Positions 28,613 through 37,458 of a stretch of DNA of 64,000 nt are shown here, piece after piece. Location: the NCBI RefSeq assembly GCF_022479115.1, contig NZ_CP092497.1, positions 3,596,001 through 3,660,000 of the forward strand. The letters run 5' to 3'. Position numbers and translations under genes: made by a program. The notes below the pieces were generated by a model that was not told the DNA's origin, ran no database searches, and saw nothing but the letters and a program-made list of their open reading frames with translations. Origin of the DNA: Amycolatopsis sp. EV170708-02-1. Its GTDB lineage: Bacteria > Actinomycetota > Actinomycetes > Mycobacteriales > Pseudonocardiaceae. How positions within the stretch are numbered: the stretch's first letter is position 1; each line of letters starts with the position of its first letter.

Positions 28613-28619
28613 GGGTGCC

Positions 28620-28673
28620 GGGTCTCGTGAGTGGCAAGGACGGTTCTAACCGTCCTTGCCACTCACGAGACCC
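28620..28673. repeat. palindromic repeat, family B copy 3
   Basis: The longest family B copy: 26-bp perfect arms (28620-28645, 28648-28673) around CT. It separates the convergent ehuA and cysteine hydrolase genes and probably ends both transcripts. Confidence 0.92.
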
Positions 28674-28690
28674 ACGGCTCTCCGCCGGCC

Positions 28691-29251
28691 TCAGAACCCG
28701 CTGAGGATCTCGTTCGTCGAGGTGACCGTGGCGAATCCGCCCCCGTGCAGGTTCGTCGCGGTCGCCCGGTACAGCTCGTCCGCGGTCAGGACGCCGCCGT
28801 CCGGCCCGGCGAGGTCGAAGGTGAAGGTGGCGTCGAGCGCGAACGTCACGTCGTAGCCGAGGTTCCCGCCGACGCGCGCGGTGGTCTCGCAGCAGAAGTT
28901 CGTCTGGATGCCGGCGAGCACGAACGAGGTGATGCCGCGCGTCTTCAGCCAGCCGTCGAGATCGATGTCGCCGTGGAAGGCCGAGTTGACCTTCTTGCCG
29001 AACACCAGATCCGCGCGCACGCCGTCGAGTTCCGGCTTGAAGTGGTTGCCCTCCTGCCCCGGCCGCAGCGACGAGCCGGGTTTCACGGAGTCGTGGTGCA
29101 CCAGCACGATCGGCAGCCCGCGGTCTTGCCAGGCGTCGACGAGCGCCTTGATGTTGGCCTCCGCGCCGGGGTTGTTGCGCGGGCCCCAGACGGGCTTGTC
29201 GAAGCCGCGCTGGACGTCGATCACGATCAAGGCCTTGGTCTCAGTGGTCAT
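28691..29251 (-). CDS. isochorismatase-like cysteine hydrolase
   Basis: A 186-residue hydrolase of the isochorismatase/nicotinamidase superfamily. The catalytic Asp is in LIVIDVQRGF, the Lys in VFGKKVNSAF, and the nucleophile Cys in IQTNFCCETTARVGGNLGYD. The region VHHDSVKPGSSLRPG may shape the substrate site. The substrate is unknown. ATG 29251 gives the canonical start just before ALIVIDVQ. The divergent AraC gene at 29324 is a possible regulator; such GlxA-type regulators often sit beside small hydrolases. Confidence 0.85.
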   Translation of the reverse strand: MTTETKALIVIDVQRGFDKPVWGPRNNPGAEANIKALVDAWQDRGLPIVLVHHDSVKPGSSLRPGQEGNHFKPELDGVRADLVFGKKVNSAFHGDIDLDGWLKTRGITSFVLAGIQTNFCCETTARVGGNLGYDVTFALDATFTFDLAGPDGGVLTADELYRATATNLHGGGFATVTSTNEILSGF

Positions 29252-29323
29252 GGCTTCGAGTTTCGTCCCTCGCGTGGCAGCCGAGGGAGTGGCAGAAGAC
29301 GCGCGATGCGGTACTTTTCTGCC

Positions 29324-30310
29324 ATGCGAACCGTGGGTGTGCTCCTCCTGCCGGGCAGCCGGTCCTTCGACCTCGGCGTGATCGGCGAGGTCTGGGGCGT
29401 GGACCGGACCGACAGCGGCATCGGCCCCTTCGAGGTCCGGCTCTGCGCGCCCGGCCGCGGCCGGGTCGCCATCCACCCGTTCGGCCAGGTCGAGGCGACG
29501 CATGGCCTGAGTGGGCTGGTGGGATGCGATCTCGTCCTCGTGCCCGGCCGGGTCGATCCGCACGCCGAGGTGCCCGCGGCCGCCGTCGCCGCGCTGCGCA
29601 AGGCGCACCGGGCCGGGATCACCGTGGCGTCGCTGTGCTCCGGCGCCTTCACCCTCGCGGCGGCCGGGCTGCTCGACGGCCGGTCCGTCACCACGCACTG
29701 GCGGCTGCTGGACGACCTCGAAACCGCCGCTCGCGACGCGATCGTCCAGCGGGACGTCCTGTTCGCCGACGAGGGTGATGTCCTGACCTCCGCCGGTGTG
29801 GTCGGCGGGCTCGATCTCTGCCTGCACCTGGTGCGCCGAGACCACGGCGCGGAGGTCGCCGCCGCGCTCGCCCGGCGGCTCGTGATGCCGCCCGCGCGGG
29901 AAGGCGGCCAGCGGCAGTACGTCGACAATCCGTTGCCGCCCAAGCCGTCGCGGCCGAGTGTTTCGTCCACAATGGACTGGGCGCTGGCGCGGATCGCCGA
30001 CGACATCGGCGTCGACGACCTCGTCGGTCACGCCGGGCTCAGCGAGCGGACGTTCCATCGCGAGTTCGCGGCGGCCACCGGTGTCACGCCGGGGCGCTGG
30101 CTGCGCGCGCAGCGGGTGCGGCTCGCGCGGCGGCTGCTGGAGACCACCGAGCTCCCGGTCGAGCGGGTCGCGCAGCGGTCCGGCCTCGGCACCGCCGCCA
30201 ACCTGCGGCGAAGGCTCCGGGCCGACGTCGGTGTCGGGCCCGATTCGTATCGCCGGACGTTCCGGTCGGTTACCGTCGAAGCATGGCCGAGTACGAACAC
30301 ATCCTCGTGA
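29324..30310 (+). CDS. GlxA-family AraC transcriptional regulator
   Basis: A 328-residue regulator with an N-terminal DJ-1/PfpI-like domain (about 1-180) and a C-terminal AraC helix-turn-helix pair (about 210-315). The DJ-1 nucleophile region reads ASLCSGAFTLAAAGLLDG, with the Cys kept as in GlxA proteins. The DNA-binding part has GLSERTFHREFAAATGVTPG. ATG 29324 has a -10-like TACTTT ending 6 bases upstream and no Shine-Dalgarno, so it is probably leaderless. It overlaps the enoyl-CoA hydratase gene by 28 bp. Confidence 0.87.
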   Translation: MRTVGVLLLPGSRSFDLGVIGEVWGVDRTDSGIGPFEVRLCAPGRGRVAIHPFGQVEATHGLSGLVGCDLVLVPGRVDPHAEVPAAAVAALRKAHRAGITVASLCSGAFTLAAAGLLDGRSVTTHWRLLDDLETAARDAIVQRDVLFADEGDVLTSAGVVGGLDLCLHLVRRDHGAEVAAALARRLVMPPAREGGQRQYVDNPLPPKPSRPSVSSTMDWALARIADDIGVDDLVGHAGLSERTFHREFAAATGVTPGRWLRAQRVRLARRLLETTELPVERVAQRSGLGTAANLRRRLRADVGVGPDSYRRTFRSVTVEAWPSTNTSS

Positions 30311-31056
30311 AGCGGGACGGCGACACCGTCACGATCACCATGAACCGCGCCGCCCGGCGGAACTCGCTGTCCGCCGACCACCTCGGCGAGCTGCTCGCGG
30401 CGTTCCGCGAGGCAGGGGACACGGACGCCACCGGGATCGTCCTGGCGGGCGCCGGGCCGGTGTTCTCGGCGGGACACGACTTCGGCGACGTCGCCGCCCG
30501 CGACCTGATGGGCGTGCGCGAGCTGCTGCGGCTGTGCACCGATCTGATGGGCACGATGCAGTCCGTGCCGCAGGTCGTCGTCGCGCGGGTGCACGGGCTC
30601 GCGACCGCGGCGGGCTGCCAGCTGGTGGCGTCGTGCGACCTCGCCGTCGCCGCGGAATCCGCCGGGTTCGCCCTGCCGGGCGGCAAGGGCGGCTGGTTCT
30701 GCCACACGCCTGCGGTGCCGGTGGCCCGCGCGATCGGGCGGAAACGGCTGATGGAGCTGGCGCTCACCGGCGACGTCGTCGACGCCGCGACCGCGCTGGA
30801 CTGGGGCCTGGTGAACCGCGTGGTCCCGGACGACGAGCTGGACGAGGCCGTCGCTTCGCTGCTGGGGCGTGCGACGCGCGGCGGCCGGGCGAGCAAGGCG
30901 ATGGGCAAGCAGACCCTCTACGCGCAGCTGGACCGGCCCGAGGCCGACGCCTACGCGCTGGCGCTGGAGGTGATGGCTTCGGCCTCGCAGCTGCCCGGCG
31001 CCCGTGAGGGGATGGCGGCGTTCCTGGAGAAGCGCTCCCCGGTCTGGCCGGACTGA
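30283..31056 (+). CDS. enoyl-CoA hydratase/isomerase family protein
   Basis: A crotonase-fold protein of 257 residues. The first oxyanion segment is FSAGHDFGDV and the second is HGLATAAGCQLVASCDLAVA. The usual catalytic Glu after the AAGC glycine pair is Gln-Leu here, and the second Glu position carries GGKGGWFCH. Hydratase activity is thus uncertain, and it is closer to ECHDC3-like members. The start lies inside the AraC gene. The pair may be co-transcribed. Confidence 0.8.
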   Translation: MAEYEHILVKRDGDTVTITMNRAARRNSLSADHLGELLAAFREAGDTDATGIVLAGAGPVFSAGHDFGDVAARDLMGVRELLRLCTDLMGTMQSVPQVVVARVHGLATAAGCQLVASCDLAVAAESAGFALPGGKGGWFCHTPAVPVARAIGRKRLMELALTGDVVDAATALDWGLVNRVVPDDELDEAVASLLGRATRGGRASKAMGKQTLYAQLDRPEADAYALALEVMASASQLPGAREGMAAFLEKRSPVWPD

Positions 31057-31063
31057 GCGGCCG

Positions 31064-31606
31064 TCACAGCACGCGCTCGCGCACGAGCAGGAGCGTGTAG
31101 GCGGCCAGGGTCTGCGCGTCGGTGATGTCCCCCGTGGCGATCATCTTCTCGAACTCGTCGAGGTCGAACCACGCCGTCCGCATGTCCTGCTCTTCGATCT
31201 CGCGCTGGGCTTCGCTCTGCGTGAGATCGGTGGCCAGGAACACGCGCCCGCGCTGGCTCGACATCCCGGCGGCGACGTCCGTCACGCCGAGCTCGGCCAT
31301 CGAACCCGCGACCAGCCCGGTCTCCTCGCGCAGCTCGCGGGCGGCGAGTTCGAGCGGCGGGACGTCGGCCAGCTCGGGAGCGGTGCCCATGGGGAACTCC
31401 CAGCGCCGCAGCCCGAGCGGGTAGCGGAACTGCTCGACCAGGTGAAACCTGGCCCCGTCGAAGGGGATCACGACGGCGCAGGTGGGTTTGTCGACGACCG
31501 CGTAGATCCCTTCGGAACCATCGAGCCGCCGGACGTCGTCCTCGCGCACGGTCATCCAGTTGTTCCGGTACACCTCACGCGAGCTGACACGCTGAACGGG
31601 GTCCAT
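31064..31606 (-). CDS. NUDIX hydrolase, ADP-ribose pyrophosphatase-like
   Basis: A 180-residue pyrophosphohydrolase. The Nudix box is recognisable as G-x5-E-x7-REETGL (around [18 protein letters not shown]), preceded by RRWEFPMGT, the usual ADP-sugar pattern WExPxG. ATG 31606 is preferred to an in-frame GTG two codons upstream. It diverges from nucS with only 37 bp between the starts. A housekeeping (metabolite cleaning) role is inferred. Confidence 0.88.
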   Translation of the reverse strand: MDPVQRVSSREVYRNNWMTVREDDVRRLDGSEGIYAVVDKPTCAVVIPFDGARFHLVEQFRYPLGLRRWEFPMGTAPELADVPPLELAARELREETGLVAGSMAELGVTDVAAGMSSQRGRVFLATDLTQSEAQREIEEQDMRTAWFDLDEFEKMIATGDITDAQTLAAYTLLLVRERVL

Positions 31607-31643
31607 GCGCACAGTATCGCCGTGCTTGTCCTACCCTCGCGGG
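31607..31643. promoter_or_regulatory. 37-bp divergent promoter region of the NUDIX gene and nucS
   Basis: On the plus strand TACCCT (31632-31637) ends 6 bases before the nucS GTG; on the minus strand TACTGT (31616-31611) ends 4 bases before the NUDIX ATG. Neither gene has a ribosome site, so both messages are probably leaderless and their promoters must overlap. Confidence 0.5.
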
Positions 31644-32303
31644 GTGCGCCTTGTGATCGCTCGCTGCCAGGTCGACTACGCCGGCCGTCTGACCGCCCAC
31701 CTGCCGATGGCCACCCGGCTGCTGCTCGTGAAGGCCGACGGCTCGGTGTCCGTGCACTCGGACGACCGTGCCTACAAGCCGTTGAACTGGATGAGCCCGC
31801 CGTGCTGGCTGATCGAGGACGGCAAGCTGTGGATCGTCGAGAACAAGCAGGGGGAGAAGCTCGTCATCACGATCGACGAGATCTTCCACGACCACGCCCA
31901 GGAACTCGGCGCGGAACCGGGCCTGCAGAAGGACGGCGTCGAGGCGCACCTGCAGGAACTGCTCGCCGAGCACATCAAGACCCTCGGCGACGGCTACACC
32001 CTGGTGCGGCGGGAGTTCCCGACCGCGATCGGCCCGGTCGACATCATGGCCCGCGACGCAGACGGGGCCAGCGTCGCCGTCGAGATCAAGCGGCGCGGCG
32101 AGATCGACGGCGTCGAGCAGCTGACGCGGTACCTCGAACTGCTCAACCGCGACCCGCTGCTGGCGCCGGTGCAGGGCGTGTTCGCGGCGCAGGTCATCAA
32201 GCCGCAGGCGCGGGTGCTGGCCGAGGACCGGGGGATCCGGTGCCTCACGCTGGACTACGACGCGCTGCGCGGCATCGAGTCGGACGAGTTCCGCCTGTTC
32301 TGA
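31644..32303 (+). CDS. nucS: mismatch-specific endonuclease NucS/EndoMS
   Basis: Cuts both strands at mismatches; it is the core of the non-canonical mismatch repair of actinobacteria lacking MutS/MutL. The 219-residue protein has an N-terminal dimerisation/DNA-binding domain ([33 protein letters not shown]). The C-terminal PD-(D/E)xK nuclease has its Asp in GPVDIMARD and Glu-x-Lys in VAVEIKRRG. It ends DEFRLF, like the clamp-binding tail of known NucS. GTG 31644 gives the canonical N-terminus. A family A palindrome follows 13 bp after the stop. Confidence 0.95.
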   Translation: MRLVIARCQVDYAGRLTAHLPMATRLLLVKADGSVSVHSDDRAYKPLNWMSPPCWLIEDGKLWIVENKQGEKLVITIDEIFHDHAQELGAEPGLQKDGVEAHLQELLAEHIKTLGDGYTLVRREFPTAIGPVDIMARDADGASVAVEIKRRGEIDGVEQLTRYLELLNRDPLLAPVQGVFAAQVIKPQARVLAEDRGIRCLTLDYDALRGIESDEFRLF

Positions 32304-32316
32304 GGCTTCCCTCTCT

Positions 32317-32380
32317 CGCGTTTAGTCCTCTGGATGCGGTAGTTGCGCGCGCAACTACCGCATCCAGAGGACTAAACGCG
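32317..32380. repeat. palindromic repeat, family A copy 3 (64-bp perfect palindrome)
   Basis: All 64 bases form one uninterrupted palindrome centred on GCGC|GCGC, with arms beginning CGCGTTTAGTCCTCTGGATG. Without a spacer loop it could extrude as a cruciform as DNA. It sits between nucS and the patatin gene. Confidence 0.92.
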
Positions 32381-32632
32381 GCAGGGTTCGGGCGCTGAAC
32401 AGCCGATATCAAATCGAGTCCTCGGTTGTTGTATCTGCATTCTTTCTCGCGCCACAGAATGCCCGAAAGGGCGGCGGGAAATTAACGAACTCGCGTTCTT
32501 TCGCAAAAGAACCAGCTACTTCCGGGCCATTCGGGTGAACGCCGGATTCCCCGGTCTCGCGCTGTGTCACACTCGATTTCCGCGAGGGGTACCGCCGACA
32601 TACGGCGGTCGCGGGTGCAGAGGTGAAGTGCC
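32381..32632 (+). promoter_or_regulatory. AT-richer upstream region of the patatin gene
   Basis: Non-coding, and clearly lower in GC than its surroundings. It holds the inverted repeat GTTCTTT-CGCA-AAAGAAC (32495-32512) and, near the start codon, a small hairpin ACCGCCG/CGGCGGT (32591-32609). No -10/-35 pair is convincing. An operator role for the first repeat is inferred. Confidence 0.4.
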
Positions 32633-33595
32633 ATGGCTGATTCTCCGAAGTATGTCGATCTGGTGCTGGAAGGCGGCGGTGTCAAAGGCATCGGGCTGCT
32701 GGGCGCCGTGCTGGAGTTGCACGAAGCAGGCTATTCGTTTCCCCGGATCGCCGGGACGAGCGCCGGGGCGATCGTGGCGACGCTGGTCGCCGCCTATCAG
32801 AAGGCGGGGAAGGATCTCGGCGGTCTGGAAGCGGTGATGAACGACCTGGACTGCCGCCGTTTCCAGGATCAGTCCCTGCTCGACAAGGTCGCCGGCCCGC
32901 TCGGTGACGGCGTGGATCTGCTCCTGCACGACGGGATGCACTCCGGCGACTATCTCGCGGAATGGCTCACGCCGTTGCTCGAAGAGGTCGGCGTGCGCAC
33001 TTTCGCCGATCTCGCCATCGACGATCCGGAAAGCACTTTGCTTCCGTACCAACGGTATTCCCTCGTCGTCCACGTCAGTGATCTGACGCGCCGCGTGCTC
33101 GTCCGGCTGCCTTGGGACTATTCCCAGTACGGCCGGGATCCCGGTGCGGAGAAGATCGTCGACGCGGTCCGCGCGTCCATGTCGATCCCGCTGTACTTCC
33201 GGCCGGTGCAGTTCGACGTCCGCCCCGAGGGCACCGTCACCTGGGTCGACGGCGGGCTGCTGTCGAACTTCCCGATCACCGTCTTCGACCGGACCGACAC
33301 GAAGAAGCCGCGGTGGCCGACCTGGGGCGTCAAGCTTTCCGGGGAACCGGTGGGCGGCAAGGACAAACCGGTGAAGAGCGCGTTGCGGATCGCCATCGGT
33401 TCGCTCGAAACCCTGCTGTCGGACTGGAACCGTTACCGGCTGCACGAGGAGGGTGTGAACCGGCGGACGGTGTACGTCGACACGACCGGGGTTTCCGCCG
33501 TCGACTTCGGGCTCGGCGAAGAGGAGAAGAAGCGCCTCTTCGAAAGCGGGCGGGAGGCCGCGCGGCGGTTTCTGGAAAAGATTGTGCCGCAGTGA
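32633..33595 (+). CDS. patatin-like phospholipase
   Basis: A 320-residue lipid acyl hydrolase with the Ser-Asp dyad. The glycine-rich oxyanion loop is GGGVKGIGLLG (14-24), the nucleophile elbow GTSAG with Ser43, and the Asp is in WVDGGLLSNFP. No signal peptide or membrane helix is visible, so it acts in the cytoplasm or on the inner membrane face. ATG 32633 follows GAGGTG. A papain-like peptidase gene starts 45 bp downstream on the same strand, making a lipase-peptidase pair. Patatins of this size occur as effectors in some bacterial immunity systems, but no sensor gene is adjacent. Confidence 0.88.
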   Translation: MADSPKYVDLVLEGGGVKGIGLLGAVLELHEAGYSFPRIAGTSAGAIVATLVAAYQKAGKDLGGLEAVMNDLDCRRFQDQSLLDKVAGPLGDGVDLLLHDGMHSGDYLAEWLTPLLEEVGVRTFADLAIDDPESTLLPYQRYSLVVHVSDLTRRVLVRLPWDYSQYGRDPGAEKIVDAVRASMSIPLYFRPVQFDVRPEGTVTWVDGGLLSNFPITVFDRTDTKKPRWPTWGVKLSGEPVGGKDKPVKSALRIAIGSLETLLSDWNRYRLHEEGVNRRTVYVDTTGVSAVDFGLGEEEKKRLFESGREAARRFLEKIVPQ

Positions 33596-33639
33596 ACTCG
33601 CCGGCGGTATTCCGGTGGGATGAGGGATAGGAGGATCCC

Positions 33640-34416
33640 ATGCGTTATCGCCCGATCGGCAGTGACCCGGCGGACGGCCGCCTCGGCCGGTTCGTCCCGG
33701 ACGACTGGCGCCACGTCGAGCGCTATCCGCTGACCGCGCTGGCCACCGAGGACCGGCCCACCCGGTCGCCGGTCGTCATCGGTGTCAACTGGTACAAGGA
33801 ATTCGACGTACCGGAGAAGGACGAGAAGTCCGGCGAGTTCTTCGTCGCGAAGGGCGGCGCGAAATCGCTCACCAGGATCCGCGGCGGGCACTGCGTCTGC
33901 CTCGAACCCGGCGAGTCGACGGACGGCGAAACCCAGTACGCCTTCTACGACCAGGGCAAGGAAGGCGCCTGCGTCGGCTTCGGCTGGTCGCGCTGCATGA
34001 CGATGTTCAACGGCGACCTGTACGCCGCGCGGTGGCTGTGGGACCAGTCGAAGCTGCGTGACGAATGGGACGAGACCAACCCCGGTGACAACAACGGCAC
34101 GTCCGTCCGCGCGGCGGCCGAGGTCCTGCTCGAACTGGGCCACGTCCCGTGGTCGGAGACCTACGCCGACGACGACCACGTCGAGCGGGCCGCCTACACG
34201 CCCGATGCCAAGAACGGCCTCCAGGCCTATCGCTGGGCGACGTCGGTCGACGAGGTGCACGAGGTACTCGGCAACCCGCGTGCCGACGAACTCGGCGCCG
34301 TGCCGTTCCTCAACTCGTGGGGTTCGGGCTACCCGCACCGCACGTACATGCCGGACGACGTCCTCGCCCGGTTGATCAAGGAGGACGGCGAAGTGGGCCT
34401 GCCCACGGACCGGTAA
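33640..34416 (+). CDS. papain-like (C1) cysteine peptidase with swapped sequence blocks
   Basis: A 258-residue protein with all papain-type catalytic segments but in odd order. IRGGHCVCL (His84) comes first, then YDQGKEGACVGFG (Gln and Cys111), then FLNSWGSGYP (Asn225). In C1 peptidases the order is Gln-Cys, His, Asn. Moving block 45-102 to follow residue 222 restores it, giving AVP-VVIGVNWY and QYAF-LNSWG junctions that read naturally. So two adjacent in-frame blocks seem exchanged. No signal peptide is visible. ATG 33640 follows AGGAGG. Whether it is active is unknown. A strong terminator follows, so it closes the unit with the patatin gene. Confidence 0.65.
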   Translation: MRYRPIGSDPADGRLGRFVPDDWRHVERYPLTALATEDRPTRSPVVIGVNWYKEFDVPEKDEKSGEFFVAKGGAKSLTRIRGGHCVCLEPGESTDGETQYAFYDQGKEGACVGFGWSRCMTMFNGDLYAARWLWDQSKLRDEWDETNPGDNNGTSVRAAAEVLLELGHVPWSETYADDDHVERAAYTPDAKNGLQAYRWATSVDEVHEVLGNPRADELGAVPFLNSWGSGYPHRTYMPDDVLARLIKEDGEVGLPTDR

Positions 34417-34436
34417 ACCCCCACCGGTCACGGGAG

Positions 34437-34466
34437 AGGGCCGTTCCGGCGACGGAGCGGCCCTTT
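34437..34466 (+). terminator. intrinsic terminator after the patatin-peptidase pair
   Basis: AGGGCCGTTCC and GGAGCGGCCCT form an 11-bp stem (one G-T pair) with a 6-base loop, followed by TTT. It lies 21 bp after the peptidase stop. Confidence 0.75.
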
Positions 34467-34483
34467 TCCGCGATCATGACGGA

Positions 34484-35284
34484 GTGCCACGAGAACCGCT
34501 GTCGAGAACATGGCCGCTCGCGCCGTCCGGCGCCACCGACTGGCTGCGCGAGTTGTGCGGCGACGGCCTGACCGGGTTCATGCCGCCACCGATGCCGGAC
34601 GCGGTGTGGGTGCTCAACGCGATGTACGAGCACGAGCAGGGGCCGTCCGAAACGTCGTACCACGAGCATCGCCAGGCTCTGGTGGCCGAAGGGAGCGTCG
34701 AGCCGCACATCATCGGAGACCTCGACCTCGACCTCGACGCCGTGGGCGTGACCACCGGAGGGGGAATCGGCCGCGCCGGGCATCCCGGTCCCGGATGGCG
34801 GCGGCTGCGCTGGGCGGAACTCGCCCGCCGCACCGGCGATCCGGTGGTCCCGTCGGGGGTACTGCCGTGCTTCCGATGCTTCCCCTCGGTCAGGAAGGAC
34901 GGCAGCTGGCCGCTCGGGATCATCCCGCCGACCGAGGGGAGCCTGGACCGCGAGACCTGGACGAGGCTAGTCGCCGTGCTAGCCGAATTCAGTCCGGCGG
35001 GTCCGGATACTCCCTGCTTCGCCTACTACAACCCGCTGACCCTGGGCGCCGAGGACTTCGACAACCTCCACGTGCGCGCTGGGCGCCTGGGTGACGCCGG
35101 GTTCCTGTACGACCATTCCGAGGCGGACTTCAGCCCGTCCAATCTGTGGGCCGAAGATCGGTCCTGGTGCCTGTGCACCGACTACGACCTGTGGGCCACC
35201 AAGGTCGCCGGTCCGCGATCCCTGATCGAAGCGTTGCTGAGCGACCTCGAAATCGAAGCGATACGGCTACCGCGGTCGTCTTGA
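34484..35284 (+). CDS. hypothetical protein, 266 aa
   Basis: I do not recognise this protein. It is soluble, acidic and Trp/Pro-rich, with no signal peptide, membrane segment or repeat. Visible points are an N-terminal SGATDWLRELCG, a DLDLDLDAVGV stretch, and a cluster LPCFRCF in the middle. A C-terminal half, from about FAYYNPLTLGAEDFDNLHV to WCLCTDYDLWATKVAGP, resembles immunity- or SUKH-like small proteins only in general composition. GTG 34484 is the first start; no clear ribosome site. It stands alone after a terminator. Confidence 0.55.
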   Translation: MPREPLSRTWPLAPSGATDWLRELCGDGLTGFMPPPMPDAVWVLNAMYEHEQGPSETSYHEHRQALVAEGSVEPHIIGDLDLDLDAVGVTTGGGIGRAGHPGPGWRRLRWAELARRTGDPVVPSGVLPCFRCFPSVRKDGSWPLGIIPPTEGSLDRETWTRLVAVLAEFSPAGPDTPCFAYYNPLTLGAEDFDNLHVRAGRLGDAGFLYDHSEADFSPSNLWAEDRSWCLCTDYDLWATKVAGPRSLIEALLSDLEIEAIRLPRSS

Positions 35285-35448
35285 AGCGCCGCCGACCGGA
35301 CAGGAATTGTCAAGAATCGCCCTGAAACAGACACGTCAGGTCAGTCGTCGCCCACCCGCACTGCCGTTCCTGAATCCATGCAGTATGGTCCGCGATTGAC
35401 GCGATACCGGCGTTTCTCGTGGACATTTTCACTATGGAGGTGAGTCGG

Positions 35449-37146
35449 TTGCACGTGCTGGCCGATGCGAACCTGCGGCTCGACGCAAGTCCGATCGACT
35501 ACGTCCTGCTCGCCTTCTATTTCGCGCTGGTGCTCGGCATCGGGTACATGGCGCGGAGGTCGGTCTCGAGCAGCCTCGACTTCTTCCTCTCGGGCCGGTC
35601 GCTGCCCGCCTGGGTCACCGGTCTCGCCTTCATTTCGGCGAACCTCGGCGCGGTCGAGATCATGGGCATGTCGGCCAACGGCGTGCTCTACGGCCTGCCG
35701 ACCGTGCACTACTTCTGGATCGGCGCGATCCCGGCGATGCTGTTCCTCGGCATCGTGATGATGCCGTTCTATTACGGCTCGAAGGTCCGCAGTGTCCCGG
35801 AGTTCATGCTCCGCCGGTTCGGCAAACCCGCCCACCTGGTCAACGGCATCAGCTTCGCGAGCGCGCAGATCCTCATCGCGGGCGCGAACCTGTTCCTGCT
35901 CGCCAGCGTGGTGAACCTCCTGCTCGGCTGGCCGCTGTGGGTTTCGATCATCGTCGCGGCCGCGGTCGTGCTCTCCTACACCGCGCTCGGCGGCCTTTCC
36001 GCCGCGATCTACAACGAGGTCCTGCAGTTCTTCGTGATCGTCGCGGCCCTGCTGCCGCTGACCATCGTCGGCCTGGTGAAGGTCGGCGGCTGGCAGGGCC
36101 TGGTCGACAAGGTCACCGCGAGCCCCGGCGGCGAAGCGCAGCTGCACTCGTGGCCGGGTGACAACCTCACCGGCTTCGGCAACAGCTTCCTGTCGATCCT
36201 CGGCCTCGTCTTCGGTCTCGGTTTCGTGCTGTCCTTCGGCTACTGGACCACGAACTTCGTCGAGGTCCAGCGCGCGATGGCGTCGAAGAGCATGTCGGCC
36301 GCGCGCCGCACGCCGATCATCGGCGCCTTCCCGAAGATGCTGGTCCCGTTCATCGTGATCATCCCCGGCATGATCGCCGCGGTCACCGTTTCCGAGTACG
36401 TCCAGGACAAGCAGGTCCTGCTCGACGGCGGCGAAGCGCCGAGCGGCGTGACCGCGAACAACGCCATCCTGCTGCTGATGCGCGACCTGCTGCCCAACGG
36501 CATGCTCGGCGTCGCGCTGGCCGGTCTGCTCGCCTCGTTCATGGCCGGGATGGCCGCGAACCTGAGCTCGTTCAACACCGTGTTCACCTACGACATCTGG
36601 CAGTCGTACGTGAAGAAGAACGAGTCGGACGGCTACTACCTCCGGCTCGGCCGCCTCGTCACCGCCATCGGCACCGTGCTGGCGATCGGCACCGCGTTCA
36701 TCGCGTCGAACTCCGGGAACATCCTGACCTACCTGCAGGACCTGTTCTCCTTCTTCAACGCGCCGCTGTTCGCCACCTTCATCCTCGGCATGTTCTGGAA
36801 GCGGATGACGCCGACGGCGGGCTGGGTCGGCCTGGTGTCCGGTACCGCCTCCGCGATCACCGTGTGGCTGCTGTCGCAGGCCGGGGTCCTTGGGCTCACC
36901 GGGCAGGGCATCAGCTTCGTGGCCGCCGGTACGGCGTTCGTCGTCGACATCGCGGTCAGTGTCGGGGTCTCGCTCGCCACCGCGCCGAAGCCGGAGGCCC
37001 AGCTGGTCGGCCTCGTCTACTCCCTCACCCCGAAGGAGTCGCTGAAGCACGACGAGACCGGCGACGACGCGGGCTGGTACCGCAAGCCGGGCCTGCTCGC
37101 GGGCATCGTGCTGATCCTGACCATCGTGCTCAACATCATCTTCTAG
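35449..37146 (+). CDS. sodium:solute symporter family transporter
   Basis: A membrane protein of about 565 residues with 13-14 helices, of the SSS family (SglT/PutP type). Conserved features include the FFLSGRSLPAWVTGLAFIS start, GYWTTNFVEVQRAMAS, and SSFNTVFTYDIWQSYVKKN, the last typical of sugar-type members. The solute is not defined. TTG 35449 is chosen because GGAGGTGA (35436-35443) lies 5 bases upstream; in-frame starts at 35419 or 35434 would add 5-10 residues. A small two-helix membrane protein follows 10 bp later, and the two are likely a unit. Confidence 0.87.
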   Translation: MHVLADANLRLDASPIDYVLLAFYFALVLGIGYMARRSVSSSLDFFLSGRSLPAWVTGLAFISANLGAVEIMGMSANGVLYGLPTVHYFWIGAIPAMLFLGIVMMPFYYGSKVRSVPEFMLRRFGKPAHLVNGISFASAQILIAGANLFLLASVVNLLLGWPLWVSIIVAAAVVLSYTALGGLSAAIYNEVLQFFVIVAALLPLTIVGLVKVGGWQGLVDKVTASPGGEAQLHSWPGDNLTGFGNSFLSILGLVFGLGFVLSFGYWTTNFVEVQRAMASKSMSAARRTPIIGAFPKMLVPFIVIIPGMIAAVTVSEYVQDKQVLLDGGEAPSGVTANNAILLLMRDLLPNGMLGVALAGLLASFMAGMAANLSSFNTVFTYDIWQSYVKKNESDGYYLRLGRLVTAIGTVLAIGTAFIASNSGNILTYLQDLFSFFNAPLFATFILGMFWKRMTPTAGWVGLVSGTASAITVWLLSQAGVLGLTGQGISFVAAGTAFVVDIAVSVGVSLATAPKPEAQLVGLVYSLTPKESLKHDETGDDAGWYRKPGLLAGIVLILTIVLNIIF

Positions 37147-37156
37147 GAGGCCGGAG

Positions 37157-37420
37157 ATGGCTGCTTCGCAAGCTCCCAAGAAGGCCGGCGTTTTCGACAT
37201 CCGGCTGATCATCGCGCTGCTCATCGGCGGTTACGGGCTGGTGCTCACGATCATGGGCATCGGCTTCACCACCGAGGAGGAGCTGGCCAAGGCCGCCGAC
37301 GTCAACATCAACCTGTGGGCGGGCATCGGCATGCTGGTGTTCGCGGCGCTGTTCGTGCTGTGGGCGAAGCTGCGGCCCATCGTGGTGCCGCCGAGCACCG
37401 AGGGCGAGGGCGGCGAATAG
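37157..37420 (+). CDS. small two-helix membrane protein linked to the symporter
   Basis: An 87-residue protein with two predicted helices (about 15-36 and 52-69) and an acidic tail ending GEGGE. ATG 37157 follows AGGAGG directly after the symporter stop. A small two-helix partner behind an SSS gene recalls the small subunits known for other symporters, so an accessory role is likely by context. No sequence motif proves it. Confidence 0.7.
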   Translation: MAASQAPKKAGVFDIRLIIALLIGGYGLVLTIMGIGFTTEEELAKAADVNINLWAGIGMLVFAALFVLWAKLRPIVVPPSTEGEGGE

Positions 37421-37458
37421 CCGGGTTGTCCGGACAGCGGCGAAGGGCTCCGGCTACC

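Noticed and set aside
28631..29323. Upstream extension of the GlxA-type regulator
   Set aside because: It overlaps the cysteine hydrolase and a palindrome; the real start at 29324 has a matching -10 box.
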